Below the pieces are notes generated by a model. It ran no database searches. It saw nothing but the letters and a program-made list of their open reading frames with translations, and was not told where the DNA came from. A DNA stretch of 64,000 bases from CAWCDJ01 sp963836015. GTDB taxonomy: Bacteria; Acidobacteriota; Terriglobia; Bryobacterales; Bryobacteraceae. The first letter of the stretch is position 1. Each line of letters opens with the position of its first letter. The position numbers were made by a program, and so were the translations under genes. Below are positions 1 to 7,497 of the stretch, in pieces. The DNA lies in the NCBI GenBank assembly GCA_963836015.1, contig CAWIIF010000004.1, forward strand, positions 1 through 64,000. Reading direction: 5' to 3'.

Positions 1-678
1 AGATCGAGCGCCGCTTCGCCTCGGGCCTGGCCTACACCTTCGCGTATTCCTACTCGCGTAGCATGGGACAGGGCTCTGGCGGTGCCGACGAAGGCACCTC
101 GATCCTGCCGTTCTCTCCGACCGGTATAACCGCGGCCGTACATCTCTCGACTATCGCCACGTCGAGTTCGCCACCGTGCTGTGGGAGATTCCGTTCGGGC
201 AAGGGCGCAGGTACTATTCGATGCAGGCCGCGTGTTGGACGCCATCGCGGGCGGCTGGAATCTAAGCGTTACCCAGCAGGCGCGCTCGGGCGCTCCGCTT
301 TCGATCTCGGGCGGAACGTCGAACCTCTGTAACGGCAATGGACGCGCGCGGACGTGATCGGCAATCCGTCTATCGCCAACCCGAGTGCAGCGATGTGGTT
401 TAACAGGTCGGCTTTCGCCGCGCCGGCGCTCTACACCTGGGGCAACGCGGGGATGGATCCTGGCCGGGCCGGGGCTGCTGCAGTTCAACACGGCGCTCTC
501 GAAACAGTTCCGCGTCACCGAAGGCAAGAGCCTGGAGTTCCGGTGGGAAGCTTACAATGCTCTCAACCGCGTTAACTACAACAACCCGAGCACCAACGTG
601 TCAAGTTCGCTATTCGGAAGAATCACCTCGGCAGGGACGGCGCGCTACATGCAACTGGCGCTCCGCTTCACATTCTAA
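1..678 (+). pseudogene. Oar-like TonB-dependent receptor, C-terminal remnant with several frameshifts
   Basis: Outer-membrane beta-barrel receptor of the large carboxypeptidase-regulatory/TonB type that is abundant in Acidobacteriota; the gene starts before the window. Barrel-strand-like protein can be read only by changing frame: frame 3 from base 3 (IERRFASGLAYTFAYSYS), frame 2 from about 119 (SLDYRHVEFATVLWEIPFG), frame 1 from about 232 (LDAIAGGWNLSVTQQARSG), frame 3 from about 354 (IGNPSIANPSAAMWFNRSAF), then frame 1 again from about 455 to the stop (FRWEAYNALNRVNYNNP, ending in the aromatic LRFTF typical of the last barrel strand). At least four shifts in under 500 bases, while the neighbouring gene at 775 is intact, argue for decay, though local sequence errors are possible. 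Family call is good; exact substrate unknown. Confidence 0.75.
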
Positions 679-696
679 GCGACTCCGCAACTGCTG

Positions 697-725
697 CCGG
701 GCCGGACGCATCGCGTCCGGCCCGG
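697..725 (+). terminator. Strong hairpin after the TonB receptor remnant
   Basis: A perfect 13-bp stem (CCGGGCCGGACGC, 697-709, pairing with 713-725) around a 3-base loop lies 19 bases after the receptor stop codon. It is followed by TACGTCTTTGG, so the U-tract is weak. It probably acts as a transcription terminator or an mRNA 3' end and separates the receptor from the operon starting at 775. Confidence 0.6.
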
Positions 726-774
726 TACGTCTTTGGCAAACTACGAAATTTCTACGTGCTAAATTAGCGGACTT

Positions 775-1524
775 ATGGACAGGGTCAAAGGCAAAATCGC
801 TGTGGTGACCGGCGCGGCGAATGGCATCGGACGTGCCATCAGCGAGCGGCTCGCGGCCGAAGGTGCCTGGGTGCTGGTCACGGATATCGAAGACGACTCG
901 GGCTGCGCCACGGTCGATGCTATCCGGCAGAGCGGCGGGAGCGCGGAGTATCAGCGGGCGGACGTGGCGCGGCCGGAGGATGCGGCGCGGGCAATCGCGC
1001 AGGCCGCCGCACAGAATGGCCGTGTCGACATTCTGTGCAACAACGCGGCCTACCTCGGGCCGGCACACGCCGTTGTAGAATCGACCGCAGAGGAATGGGA
1101 CAAGTGCATTCGGATCGCGCTTCTGGGAACGCACCATTTCACCAGGGAGGCGCTGCCCTACATGGTGCGGCAGAAGCAGGGCGCGATCGTTAACGTGGCG
1201 TCGATTCAGGCGATGGCCGGCATGATGACATCGGCCGCCTACACCGCGACCAAGGCGGCGGTACTCGGCTACACGCTCAGTGCCGCCTATGATTACGGTC
1301 CGCACAACGTGCGGGTCAACTCCCTCTGCCCGGGGCCGATCCGTACGCGCATCTCGCCGCCTGCCGACGCGCCCCACACCAGGTGGCAGTGCGACAACAC
1401 GGTTCTCGGTCGCGTCGGGACTCCTGAAGAGGTGGCTTGGGCTGCGCTGTTCCTTGCCTCCGATGAGGCTTCCTACATTACCGGCGTAACGTTGCCGGTT
1501 GATGGAGGTTGGACATCGAAATGA
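775..1524 (+). CDS. SDR family NAD(P)-dependent oxidoreductase
   Basis: Classical short-chain dehydrogenase of 249 residues. The Rossmann cofactor motif TGAANGIG is at residues 12-19, NNAA at 89-92, and the catalytic Ser143, Tyr156 and Lys160 (YTATK) are all present; a PGPIRT stretch follows, so the enzyme should be active. Asp37 after the second strand (VTDIED) suggests a preference for NAD. It is the first gene of a four-gene operon, and its stop overlaps the next start as ATGA (1521-1524). With a dehydratase-type enolase-superfamily enzyme downstream, oxidation of a sugar or sugar-acid hydroxyl is the likely reaction, but the substrate cannot be read from the sequence. Confidence 0.9.
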   Translation: MDRVKGKIAVVTGAANGIGRAISERLAAEGAWVLVTDIEDDSGCATVDAIRQSGGSAEYQRADVARPEDAARAIAQAAAQNGRVDILCNNAAYLGPAHAVVESTAEEWDKCIRIALLGTHHFTREALPYMVRQKQGAIVNVASIQAMAGMMTSAAYTATKAAVLGYTLSAAYDYGPHNVRVNSLCPGPIRTRISPPADAPHTRWQCDNTVLGRVGTPEEVAWAALFLASDEASYITGVTLPVDGGWTSK

Positions 1525-2210
1525 CGATGCTCAATCTCGCCTGGCCGCTGTCCGAAAATACCCCGTTCTACGAAGGACTCGCGAAGCCGCGCATCGAGCA
1601 GATCTATGACCTCGGCAAGGGGCACGCCTGCAACTCCTTCTACTTCACCTCGAGCAACCACGCGGGCACGCACGTCGACGGGCCGTTTCACTTCAATCCG
1701 GCCGGCCGTAAGATCGCCGATTACGACATGAACGAGTTGGTATTTACGCGGCCGGCGATTCTCGATGCGCCCCTCGCGCCCTCGCAACTGATTATGCCCG
1801 AAGCGCTCGCAGAGCTCGACACCGTGCGCCCCGATTGCGACATCCTGCTGCTGAGGAGCGGCTTCGGCGCGTGCCGCGGAGACGCGCAGGTCTACGTAAA
1901 CGAGGGGCCGGGATTCTCAGGCGCCGCCGCTCGCCATATCCTCGAAAGGCTGCCCTCGCTGCGCGCGCTGGCGATGGACTTCATCTCCGCCGCCGCCGTG
2001 GCCCACATGGAAGAGGGATGCGAGGCACATCGAGTGTTCCTCGGGTGCGCGGGGTATGGCGACCGCTCGGTGCTGCTGATCGAAGACGCGCGTCTGCCAA
2101 TGGATCTGCCCGTGCCGTCGCGCCTCATTCTGGCTCCGTGGCTCTTTGTCGGGCTGGACAGCGCCCCGTGCTCGCTGCTTGCCGAATTCGCGGAAGGAGA
2201 ACCTCAATGA
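1521..2210 (+). CDS. Cyclase/kynurenine-formamidase-like metallohydrolase
   Basis: Member of the cyclase family (kynurenine formamidase fold), 229 residues from the ATG at 1521. The family metal-binding signature H-x-G-T-H-x-D-x-P-x-H-F is complete at residues 47-58 (His47, His51, Asp53, His57). A TTG at 1509 could extend it by four residues, but the ATG overlapping the upstream TGA is the natural coupled start. These enzymes open amides, lactones or similar rings in a metal-dependent way. Between an SDR and a sugar-acid-type dehydratase, a lactonase-like role is plausible but is inference. The 3' end overlaps the next gene by four bases (2207-2210). Confidence 0.85.
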   Translation: MTMLNLAWPLSENTPFYEGLAKPRIEQIYDLGKGHACNSFYFTSSNHAGTHVDGPFHFNPAGRKIADYDMNELVFTRPAILDAPLAPSQLIMPEALAELDTVRPDCDILLLRSGFGACRGDAQVYVNEGPGFSGAAARHILERLPSLRALAMDFISAAAVAHMEEGCEAHRVFLGCAGYGDRSVLLIEDARLPMDLPVPSRLILAPWLFVGLDSAPCSLLAEFAEGEPQ

Positions 2211-3241
2211 GCGCGCCTACGGTGGTTCGCGACCCCGGAGAAATCGACTTCAACCGCCCAGGCAAACATCATTACCAGGTGGCGTTTCATCTCGATTCGG
2301 GCTGGGGCTACTCGCTCGTGCCGATGACCGTAATCAACGGCACGGCGGGAGCGGCGGCGCCGGACACGCCCGGCGTCGTGGCGTTCGGCGGCACGCACGG
2401 CAACGAGTACGAGGGGCAGGTTGCGGTCAAGCGCCTCTGTAACGAGCTCGACCCGGCGCGGATGCGCGGGCGCGTGATCCTCATCCCGCAGCTGAGCGAG
2501 AGTGCGTGCCGCGCGCACCAGCGCTGCTCGACGGAGGACGGCGTCAACATGAACCGCGCATTCCCCGGCGATCCGCGGGGCACGGTGTCATACCGCATTT
2601 CGAATTTCGTCAAGACCCGCATCTTCCCGCAAGTGCGGGTCGTGCTCGATATTCACGCCGGCGGGAGGGAGGCGGTGTTCCCCCTTTGCGCGTCTTTCCA
2701 CCCGCTGCCGGATCCGGAACAATTCGCCGAGACCGAGGCCGTGGCGCGCCTGTTCGACACGCCCTTTCTCTTCGTCTACTCGCGCCAGATGGCCGCCGGG
2801 CTGTTGACTGATGAAGCGGAGGACGAAGGCAAGATCGCGCTCGGCGGTGAGTTCGGCCACGCCGAAGGGTGCGCTCCTCGCGGCGTGCGGCACGCCTTCG
2901 AAGGAATCCGCAACATCCTGCGGCACTACCGCATGCTGGAAGGCGAGATCGCGCGCATCGCCACCGGCCGCGAGGCGCCGCCTCGCATGGTGCAGGCGCC
3001 GCATCTGGCCGACTACATTCCCGCACCAGGCACCGGCATCTGGGAACCCGCCGTGGCGCCCGGAGACGATGTCGGCGTGGGCGACCTCATTGGGCGGCTG
3101 CACGATTTTACGGACCACAGCTCGGCGCCCGTCGAGGTGCGGGCGCACAAGACGGGCGTGATCATCGCGATGTACTTCGCGGCGCTGTGCCACAAGGGTC
3201 TGACGCTGTACGTGATCGGCGAGGATGTGAAGCGGGCATGA
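2207..3241 (+). CDS. Succinylglutamate desuccinylase/aspartoacylase family zinc hydrolase
   Basis: Zinc carboxypeptidase-like (AstE/AspA) protein of 344 residues. Zinc ligands are visible as His64 and Glu67 in GGTHGNEYEG and His150 in LDIHAGG; NMNRAFPG at 114-121 is the conserved substrate-site segment. The C-terminal third (about 255-344) looks like the beta-rich lipoyl-like domain found in this family. Start chosen at the ATG at 2207, preceded by GGAAGGAGA and overlapping the upstream stop as ATGA; longer upstream readings lie in the wrong frame of the cyclase gene. Such enzymes cleave N-acyl amino acids or related amides. Here the partner genes suggest a modified sugar acid, but the substrate is unknown. 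Confidence 0.85.
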   Translation: MSAPTVVRDPGEIDFNRPGKHHYQVAFHLDSGWGYSLVPMTVINGTAGAAAPDTPGVVAFGGTHGNEYEGQVAVKRLCNELDPARMRGRVILIPQLSESACRAHQRCSTEDGVNMNRAFPGDPRGTVSYRISNFVKTRIFPQVRVVLDIHAGGREAVFPLCASFHPLPDPEQFAETEAVARLFDTPFLFVYSRQMAAGLLTDEAEDEGKIALGGEFGHAEGCAPRGVRHAFEGIRNILRHYRMLEGEIARIATGREAPPRMVQAPHLADYIPAPGTGIWEPAVAPGDDVGVGDLIGRLHDFTDHSSAPVEVRAHKTGVIIAMYFAALCHKGLTLYVIGEDVKRA

Positions 3242-4389
3242 AGATCACCAACGTCGAAGTTCTCGTCTTGAAGTCGCCGGGGCTGTACAACCGGCCGGAG
3301 GGCTCCGAGGAGCCGCTGGGGCCAACGTACATGGGCCTGGTGCGCGTCTCGACGGACGCCGGCATTACCGGCTACTCGGACATGGAAACAGCCGCGCCGG
3401 TGGCCAAAGCCGCGGTCGAAGCGCCGCCGTGGAGCGAGGATGGGGTGTCGTACTTCGACGGCCTGGCGTCGCTGATCGTCGGCGAAAATCCGCTCGAGCC
3501 GGAGCGCCTCTGGTACAAGATGTACCGCGGCAGCATCTATTACGGCCGCCGCGGCGCGGCCATCCAGGCGATGTCCGCCATCGACATCGCGCTCTGGGAC
3601 ATTATGGGTAAATTTTACGGGCAGCCCGTCTGCGTGCTGCTGGGAGCGAAGTGGCGCGACCGCGTCCGCGCCTATGCCAGCACGCTCTTCCGCCCCACGC
3701 CCGAGGCGATACGCGAAGCCACCCGCCGCTATCTCGACGCCGGCTTCACCGCCGTGAAATTCGGCTGGGGCGTTTTCGGCGAAGACCCGAAGCAGGACGT
3801 GAAACTGGTCGAAGCCGCGCGCCGCGAGATGGGCGACGGCTGCGATCTGCTGGTGGACACTGGCTGGTTCGTCGAACGCACGCCCAAACAGGCGATCCAG
3901 GTAATCCGCTCGCTCGAGCCCTACCGTCCTTTTTTCGTCGAAGAGATTCTGCATCCGGAAGATTACGACGGCTACCGGCACGTGGCTGAGACGGTGGATA
4001 CGCTGGTGGCCTGCGGCGAGCAGGAAGCGACGGAGTGGGGCTTCCACGAGCTGATCACGCGCGGGAAAGTAGACGTTCTGCAGCCGGACCTGACGCGCTG
4101 CGGCGGGTTCACAGTCGCTCGCAAGATCGCCCACATGGCCGAGTTGGCGAACGTCCTCGTGATTCCGCACTCGTGGTCCTCGGACCTGCTAACGGCAGCG
4201 TCCCTGCACCTGAACGCGTTTATGCGGCGGGCGGTGTTCATCGAATTCAACACGTCGCAGGGGCCGTTGAGCCGCGAACTGGTTCGCGAGCCGCTTCGGA
4301 TGACCGACGGCTGGCTCTCTGTGCCTGAAGGGCCCGGCCTCGGTGTCGAGGTGAACGAAGAGGCGATTCGTAAGTACCGGATCGCCTGA
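3238..4389 (+). CDS. Mandelate racemase/muconate lactonizing enzyme family protein
   Basis: Enolase-superfamily enzyme, 383 residues. An N-terminal capping domain (about 1-130) precedes the TIM barrel. Metal ligands are seen as Asp207 (VDTGW), Glu235 or Glu236 (FVEEI) and Glu261 (CGEQ); candidate catalytic residues are Lys174 (VKFGW), Asp284 (QPDLTRCGG) and His311 (IPHSW). The Asp/His dyad with the barrel lysine fits the mandelate racemase subgroup, which includes sugar-acid dehydratases and epimerases. It is the last gene of the 775-4389 operon and its start overlaps the upstream stop by four bases. A sugar-acid dehydratase is the best guess; racemase activity is the alternative. Confidence 0.85.
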   Translation: MKITNVEVLVLKSPGLYNRPEGSEEPLGPTYMGLVRVSTDAGITGYSDMETAAPVAKAAVEAPPWSEDGVSYFDGLASLIVGENPLEPERLWYKMYRGSIYYGRRGAAIQAMSAIDIALWDIMGKFYGQPVCVLLGAKWRDRVRAYASTLFRPTPEAIREATRRYLDAGFTAVKFGWGVFGEDPKQDVKLVEAARREMGDGCDLLVDTGWFVERTPKQAIQVIRSLEPYRPFFVEEILHPEDYDGYRHVAETVDTLVACGEQEATEWGFHELITRGKVDVLQPDLTRCGGFTVARKIAHMAELANVLVIPHSWSSDLLTAASLHLNAFMRRAVFIEFNTSQGPLSRELVREPLRMTDGWLSVPEGPGLGVEVNEEAIRKYRIA

Positions 4390-4393
4390 ACCT

Positions 4394-5776
4394 CTACCGG
4401 GTCGGTTCGAAGCTCCAGAACGCCACTCCCCAGGGGCCGAGCTCGATTTCGGTGTGGAACGCTCCCCTCTCGACCGTCACCGGCTCCAGCGGCCGCAGGC
4501 GCGCGTTCTCGTCGTAGGAGGCCGCGGCGGCGTCGAGCAGTTCCGGCCGCATCAACAGCTTGCCGGGAGCGTCCGGAGCGTCGATCGCGAGGCGCACGGG
4601 CTTGTCGGAATAATTGACCACCAGCAGGTTGTGTGTCAGATACAACGGATCGTACGAGAACAGTCCGTGCACCGTGGGGTCCGACGAATCTAGCTTCAGC
4701 CTGTCGCCCGTCAGCCGGCTCAGCAGCTTGAAGGCGTAGTAGGCCGGGCGCACCGTGTCCTGATAGTCGAAAAGGCCGTCGAACTGCGGCATGCGGTTCC
4801 ACCAGCGTGCCATGAAGGCTGCGCCCCGCGCAGACATGAACTGCGAGAAGCTGTGAACATCCACGTAGTAGTCGCGTATGTGATAGTAGCAGGAGTGGTC
4901 GAGCCCTGCGTCCACCATCTGCCACGCCGTTTCGACCACGTAGGCCGGCTGGAAGCGCGGGTCCTGCACGGGATGCGAGAGCGACATGTTCCACTCGTCG
5001 AGGAAGGTCTCCACCTTGAGGTTCGGCCGCTTCGCGAGCAACTCGTGGACGTAGTCGATCGTGTGGCGCACCGCGGTTGGATCGCTGCTGTAGATATGCC
5101 AGGAGACGAAGTGCACCGGGGCCTTGCCGGCGTTACCGAAATCCAGCAGGACAGGCAGTAGTGCGGAGCGGTAATTGGCCACCGCCGGGCCGCCGACGCG
5201 CGCGTCAGGATCGGCGCGCAGGATCGCCGCCGCCGTGTGCTGGTAATACGTCAGATAATTCTCCGGCGTGAAGTGGTACGGGCAACCGCCGTCTTCGCCG
5301 ATATCGCCTTCGTTTCCGATCTCCCAATAGCGGATTCCCGAGGCGCGCTCCTTGTAGTGGCGCACCATCTGCTCAATCAGGTCCTCCCACTTGCCCCAGT
5401 CGTTCGGAGCGACGACATTCTGGTCGATCTTGGGGAACAGCACTTTCGGTTTGAACGCGATCGTCATCAGCGGCGTGGCTCCGGTCCGGCGGATCAAATC
5501 GACGGAGCGGTCGAGCGTGTCGAAGTGATATCTGCCTTCGGCGGGCAGCAGGTCGAAGTACTCCTGCAGAAAGAGGCGGATCAGTTGCGGATGGAGCGCT
5601 CGCACTTCTACCATGCGGTCGCCCCAGATCGTGTCCTCCGAGAGTCCTCCCTGCCCCAGCGCCATGCGTTCGATGTTCATCTTGACGGGCGTGTCTGCGA
5701 ACGAGACATGCACTGAAGTGGTCCGCGGCTGCGCGGCGGCGATCGCCGCCATAAGTAGAAGTCCAAAATACTTCAT
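4394..5776 (-). CDS. Secreted GH39-like glycoside hydrolase
   Basis: TIM-barrel retaining glycosidase of 460 residues with a signal peptide (about 1-16, MKYFGLLLMAAIAAA). The likely acid/base is Glu156 in YWEIGNEGD and the nucleophile Glu261 in FLDEWN, matching the GH39 (beta-xylosidase/alpha-L-iduronidase) pattern; a C-terminal beta-sandwich (about 365-460) follows as usual. Its ATG overlaps the stop of the amidohydrolase upstream on the minus strand (5773-5776), so it is the third gene of a minus-strand unit. It ends four bases from the convergent dehydratase gene. Exact glycosidic specificity is uncertain. Confidence 0.85.
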   Translation of the reverse strand: MKYFGLLLMAAIAAAQPRTTSVHVSFADTPVKMNIERMALGQGGLSEDTIWGDRMVEVRALHPQLIRLFLQEYFDLLPAEGRYHFDTLDRSVDLIRRTGATPLMTIAFKPKVLFPKIDQNVVAPNDWGKWEDLIEQMVRHYKERASGIRYWEIGNEGDIGEDGGCPYHFTPENYLTYYQHTAAAILRADPDARVGGPAVANYRSALLPVLLDFGNAGKAPVHFVSWHIYSSDPTAVRHTIDYVHELLAKRPNLKVETFLDEWNMSLSHPVQDPRFQPAYVVETAWQMVDAGLDHSCYYHIRDYYVDVHSFSQFMSARGAAFMARWWNRMPQFDGLFDYQDTVRPAYYAFKLLSRLTGDRLKLDSSDPTVHGLFSYDPLYLTHNLLVVNYSDKPVRLAIDAPDAPGKLLMRPELLDAAAASYDENARLRPLEPVTVERGAFHTEIELGPWGVAFWSFEPTR

Positions 5777-6618
5777 CCGATTCCCAGTAAGTCCAAAGTG
5801 TCACGGTGGATCATCGCCTCGATCTTCGCTTCCGGGATGCGAGGCAGGTGGGTGCCTTCGACCATCTGGTTCACCTTGCGCAGCGCCTCCATGGTGGACG
5901 TCGGAGTGGTGAAGGGATAGTCCGAGCCAAGCAGCAGCCGGTCAAGCACGCCGTATTCCATGGCCGAGACCAGCGCGTTGTAGAACTGCCACGGGCGGTA
6001 GTAGAGCGCCGAGATGTCGCTGTAAAGATTGGGGTGTTTGCGGATCAGCACCAGGGTCTCGTCGATCCACGGGTGTCCGAGATGCGCAATCACCATCCGC
6101 AGGTTGGGGAACTCCTGCGCCAGCGGCTGCAGTTGTATCGGGTTGGCGATTTCGAGCGAGACGTTCTCGCAAAACGTTGTCCCCTGGTGGATCAACATCG
6201 GGATGCGCAGTTCCTCGGCACGTTTCATGATGCGCCGGAAGCGGGAGTCGCCGGGGGCCACGTTCTGATAGATCGGCCCCATTTTCAGGCCCTGCATTTT
6301 CAGGCGCTGGACGCTGTCGTCGAGTTGCTCGACCGCGTCCGGGTCCTGCGGATCGACCGAGCAGAAGCCGATCAGCTTCTCCGGATGGCGCGCAACGTAC
6401 TCCGCCACGTACTCATTGGGCACGAGCACCCCGACGTGCCGCGCGCGGAAGCCCAGCACTACGGCGCGATCGACCGCCTGCATCGCCTCCCAGTGCTTGT
6501 CGAGATCGACGTGGATGTCCTTATAGCCCTCGCCGGCCGTGCGGCGGGCGTCATCAATGAAGCGCTCGCCGATGTGGCAGGGGCATTCCCAAACGTGCGT
6601 GTGGACGTCAACCATCAT
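5773..6618 (-). CDS. Amidohydrolase family protein (ACMSD/lactonase-like)
   Basis: Metal-dependent amidohydrolase-2 type TIM-barrel protein of 281 residues. The N-terminal HxH motif (VDVHTH), a barrel histidine in MLIHQG, another in VIAHLGHPW and the C-terminal aspartate in GSDYPF give the expected metal/catalytic set. The family includes sugar lactonases and decarboxylases related to ACMSD. Starts with tandem ATGs at 6618/6615, five bases downstream of the RraA-like gene, and is translationally coupled to the GH39 gene. With an aldolase upstream and a dehydratase convergent to it, a lactonase step of a non-phosphorylative sugar pathway is possible; this is inference. Confidence 0.85.
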   Translation of the reverse strand: MMVDVHTHVWECPCHIGERFIDDARRTAGEGYKDIHVDLDKHWEAMQAVDRAVVLGFRARHVGVLVPNEYVAEYVARHPEKLIGFCSVDPQDPDAVEQLDDSVQRLKMQGLKMGPIYQNVAPGDSRFRRIMKRAEELRIPMLIHQGTTFCENVSLEIANPIQLQPLAQEFPNLRMVIAHLGHPWIDETLVLIRKHPNLYSDISALYYRPWQFYNALVSAMEYGVLDRLLLGSDYPFTTPTSTMEALRKVNQMVEGTHLPRIPEAKIEAMIHRDTLDLLGIG

Positions 6619-6622
6619 AGTC

Positions 6623-7333
6623 TTAGAGCACTCCGTATTTGGCGTACACGTCGCGCAGGTACGCCCCTTGCATCAACTCCTGGCGCGTGGAGTTTTCGCG
6701 GCTTACCTTCTCGGTGGCGAGCCGGACTGCCTCGCTAACGGCTTCGGCGGGGATAGCCACGACGCCGTCATAATCGGCCACCATCAGATCGCCGGGCGAC
6801 ACCACCACGCCGCCGCACTCCACGGGGACGTTGTAATCGGTGACGATGCCGCGCCCGCGCGAATCCACCGGCTTGATGCCGGCGGCGAAAACGGGGAAGC
6901 CGAGCGCCAGAATCTTCTTCACGTCGCGGGTGAGCCCGTCAACCACGGCGCCGCGGGCGCCCCGCGTCATTGCGGCGGTCGAGAGCAATTCGCCCCACGG
7001 CGCGTTGCGCTTCGACTCCCCGGTCCCGACCACCACCACTTCACCGGTGAGGACGCTATCGAGCGCCTCGATTTCGAGGCCGTACGGGTCCTCGTGCTCG
7101 TAGTGCAGGTCCATGCAGGTGATGGTGCGCGCCCACCCGGCGAAGACGAAGTCCGGAGCAAGCGGCCGAAGGTGTTCCCGCATGGCGCGGTCCCGGAAGC
7201 CGATCTCGTCGAGGGCGTCGCAGATTACGGCTGTGTAAAGATCCCTCTCAATGTGCGAAAACATTTCCAGGTCCGCAGCCGCAACCGTCCTCCCGGAGGC
7301 CCGTCGCGTAGGTCGTTTGGTCGTTGGAGACAA
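6623..7333 (-). CDS. RraA family protein (HMG/CHA aldolase-like)
   Basis: RraA/class II pyruvate aldolase fold, 236 residues. The signature GEL (114-116) followed by GARGAVVDGLTRD gives the conserved Arg136 and Asp137 used for oxaloacetate or 4-hydroxy-2-oxoacid binding; GDLMVADYDGVV near residue 190 is also typical. In soil bacteria such proteins usually act as 4-hydroxy-4-methyl-2-oxoglutarate aldolases or oxaloacetate decarboxylases rather than RNase E inhibitors. The start is TTG at 7333 with GGGGAAAGG upstream; the ATG at 7264 would remove 23 non-conserved residues and is an alternative. First gene of the minus unit RraA-amidohydrolase-GH39. Confidence 0.85.
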   Translation of the reverse strand: MSPTTKRPTRRASGRTVAAADLEMFSHIERDLYTAVICDALDEIGFRDRAMREHLRPLAPDFVFAGWARTITCMDLHYEHEDPYGLEIEALDSVLTGEVVVVGTGESKRNAPWGELLSTAAMTRGARGAVVDGLTRDVKKILALGFPVFAAGIKPVDSRGRGIVTDYNVPVECGGVVVSPGDLMVADYDGVVAIPAEAVSEAVRLATEKVSRENSTRQELMQGAYLRDVYAKYGVL

Positions 7334-7497
7334 GGTCTAGCCTTTCCCCGGCGGGCCGTCCCGCGCACGCGCGTGGCAGACCCGCCGGATGTCGAAATCT
7401 CATTCTTGAGCACAGCACCGGCCCCGTCAACGGCGGAGCGGCCGTCCAGCGGAATTTCTTCCACAGTAATGGAACCAATGGAACCCTTCCGCCGGAT

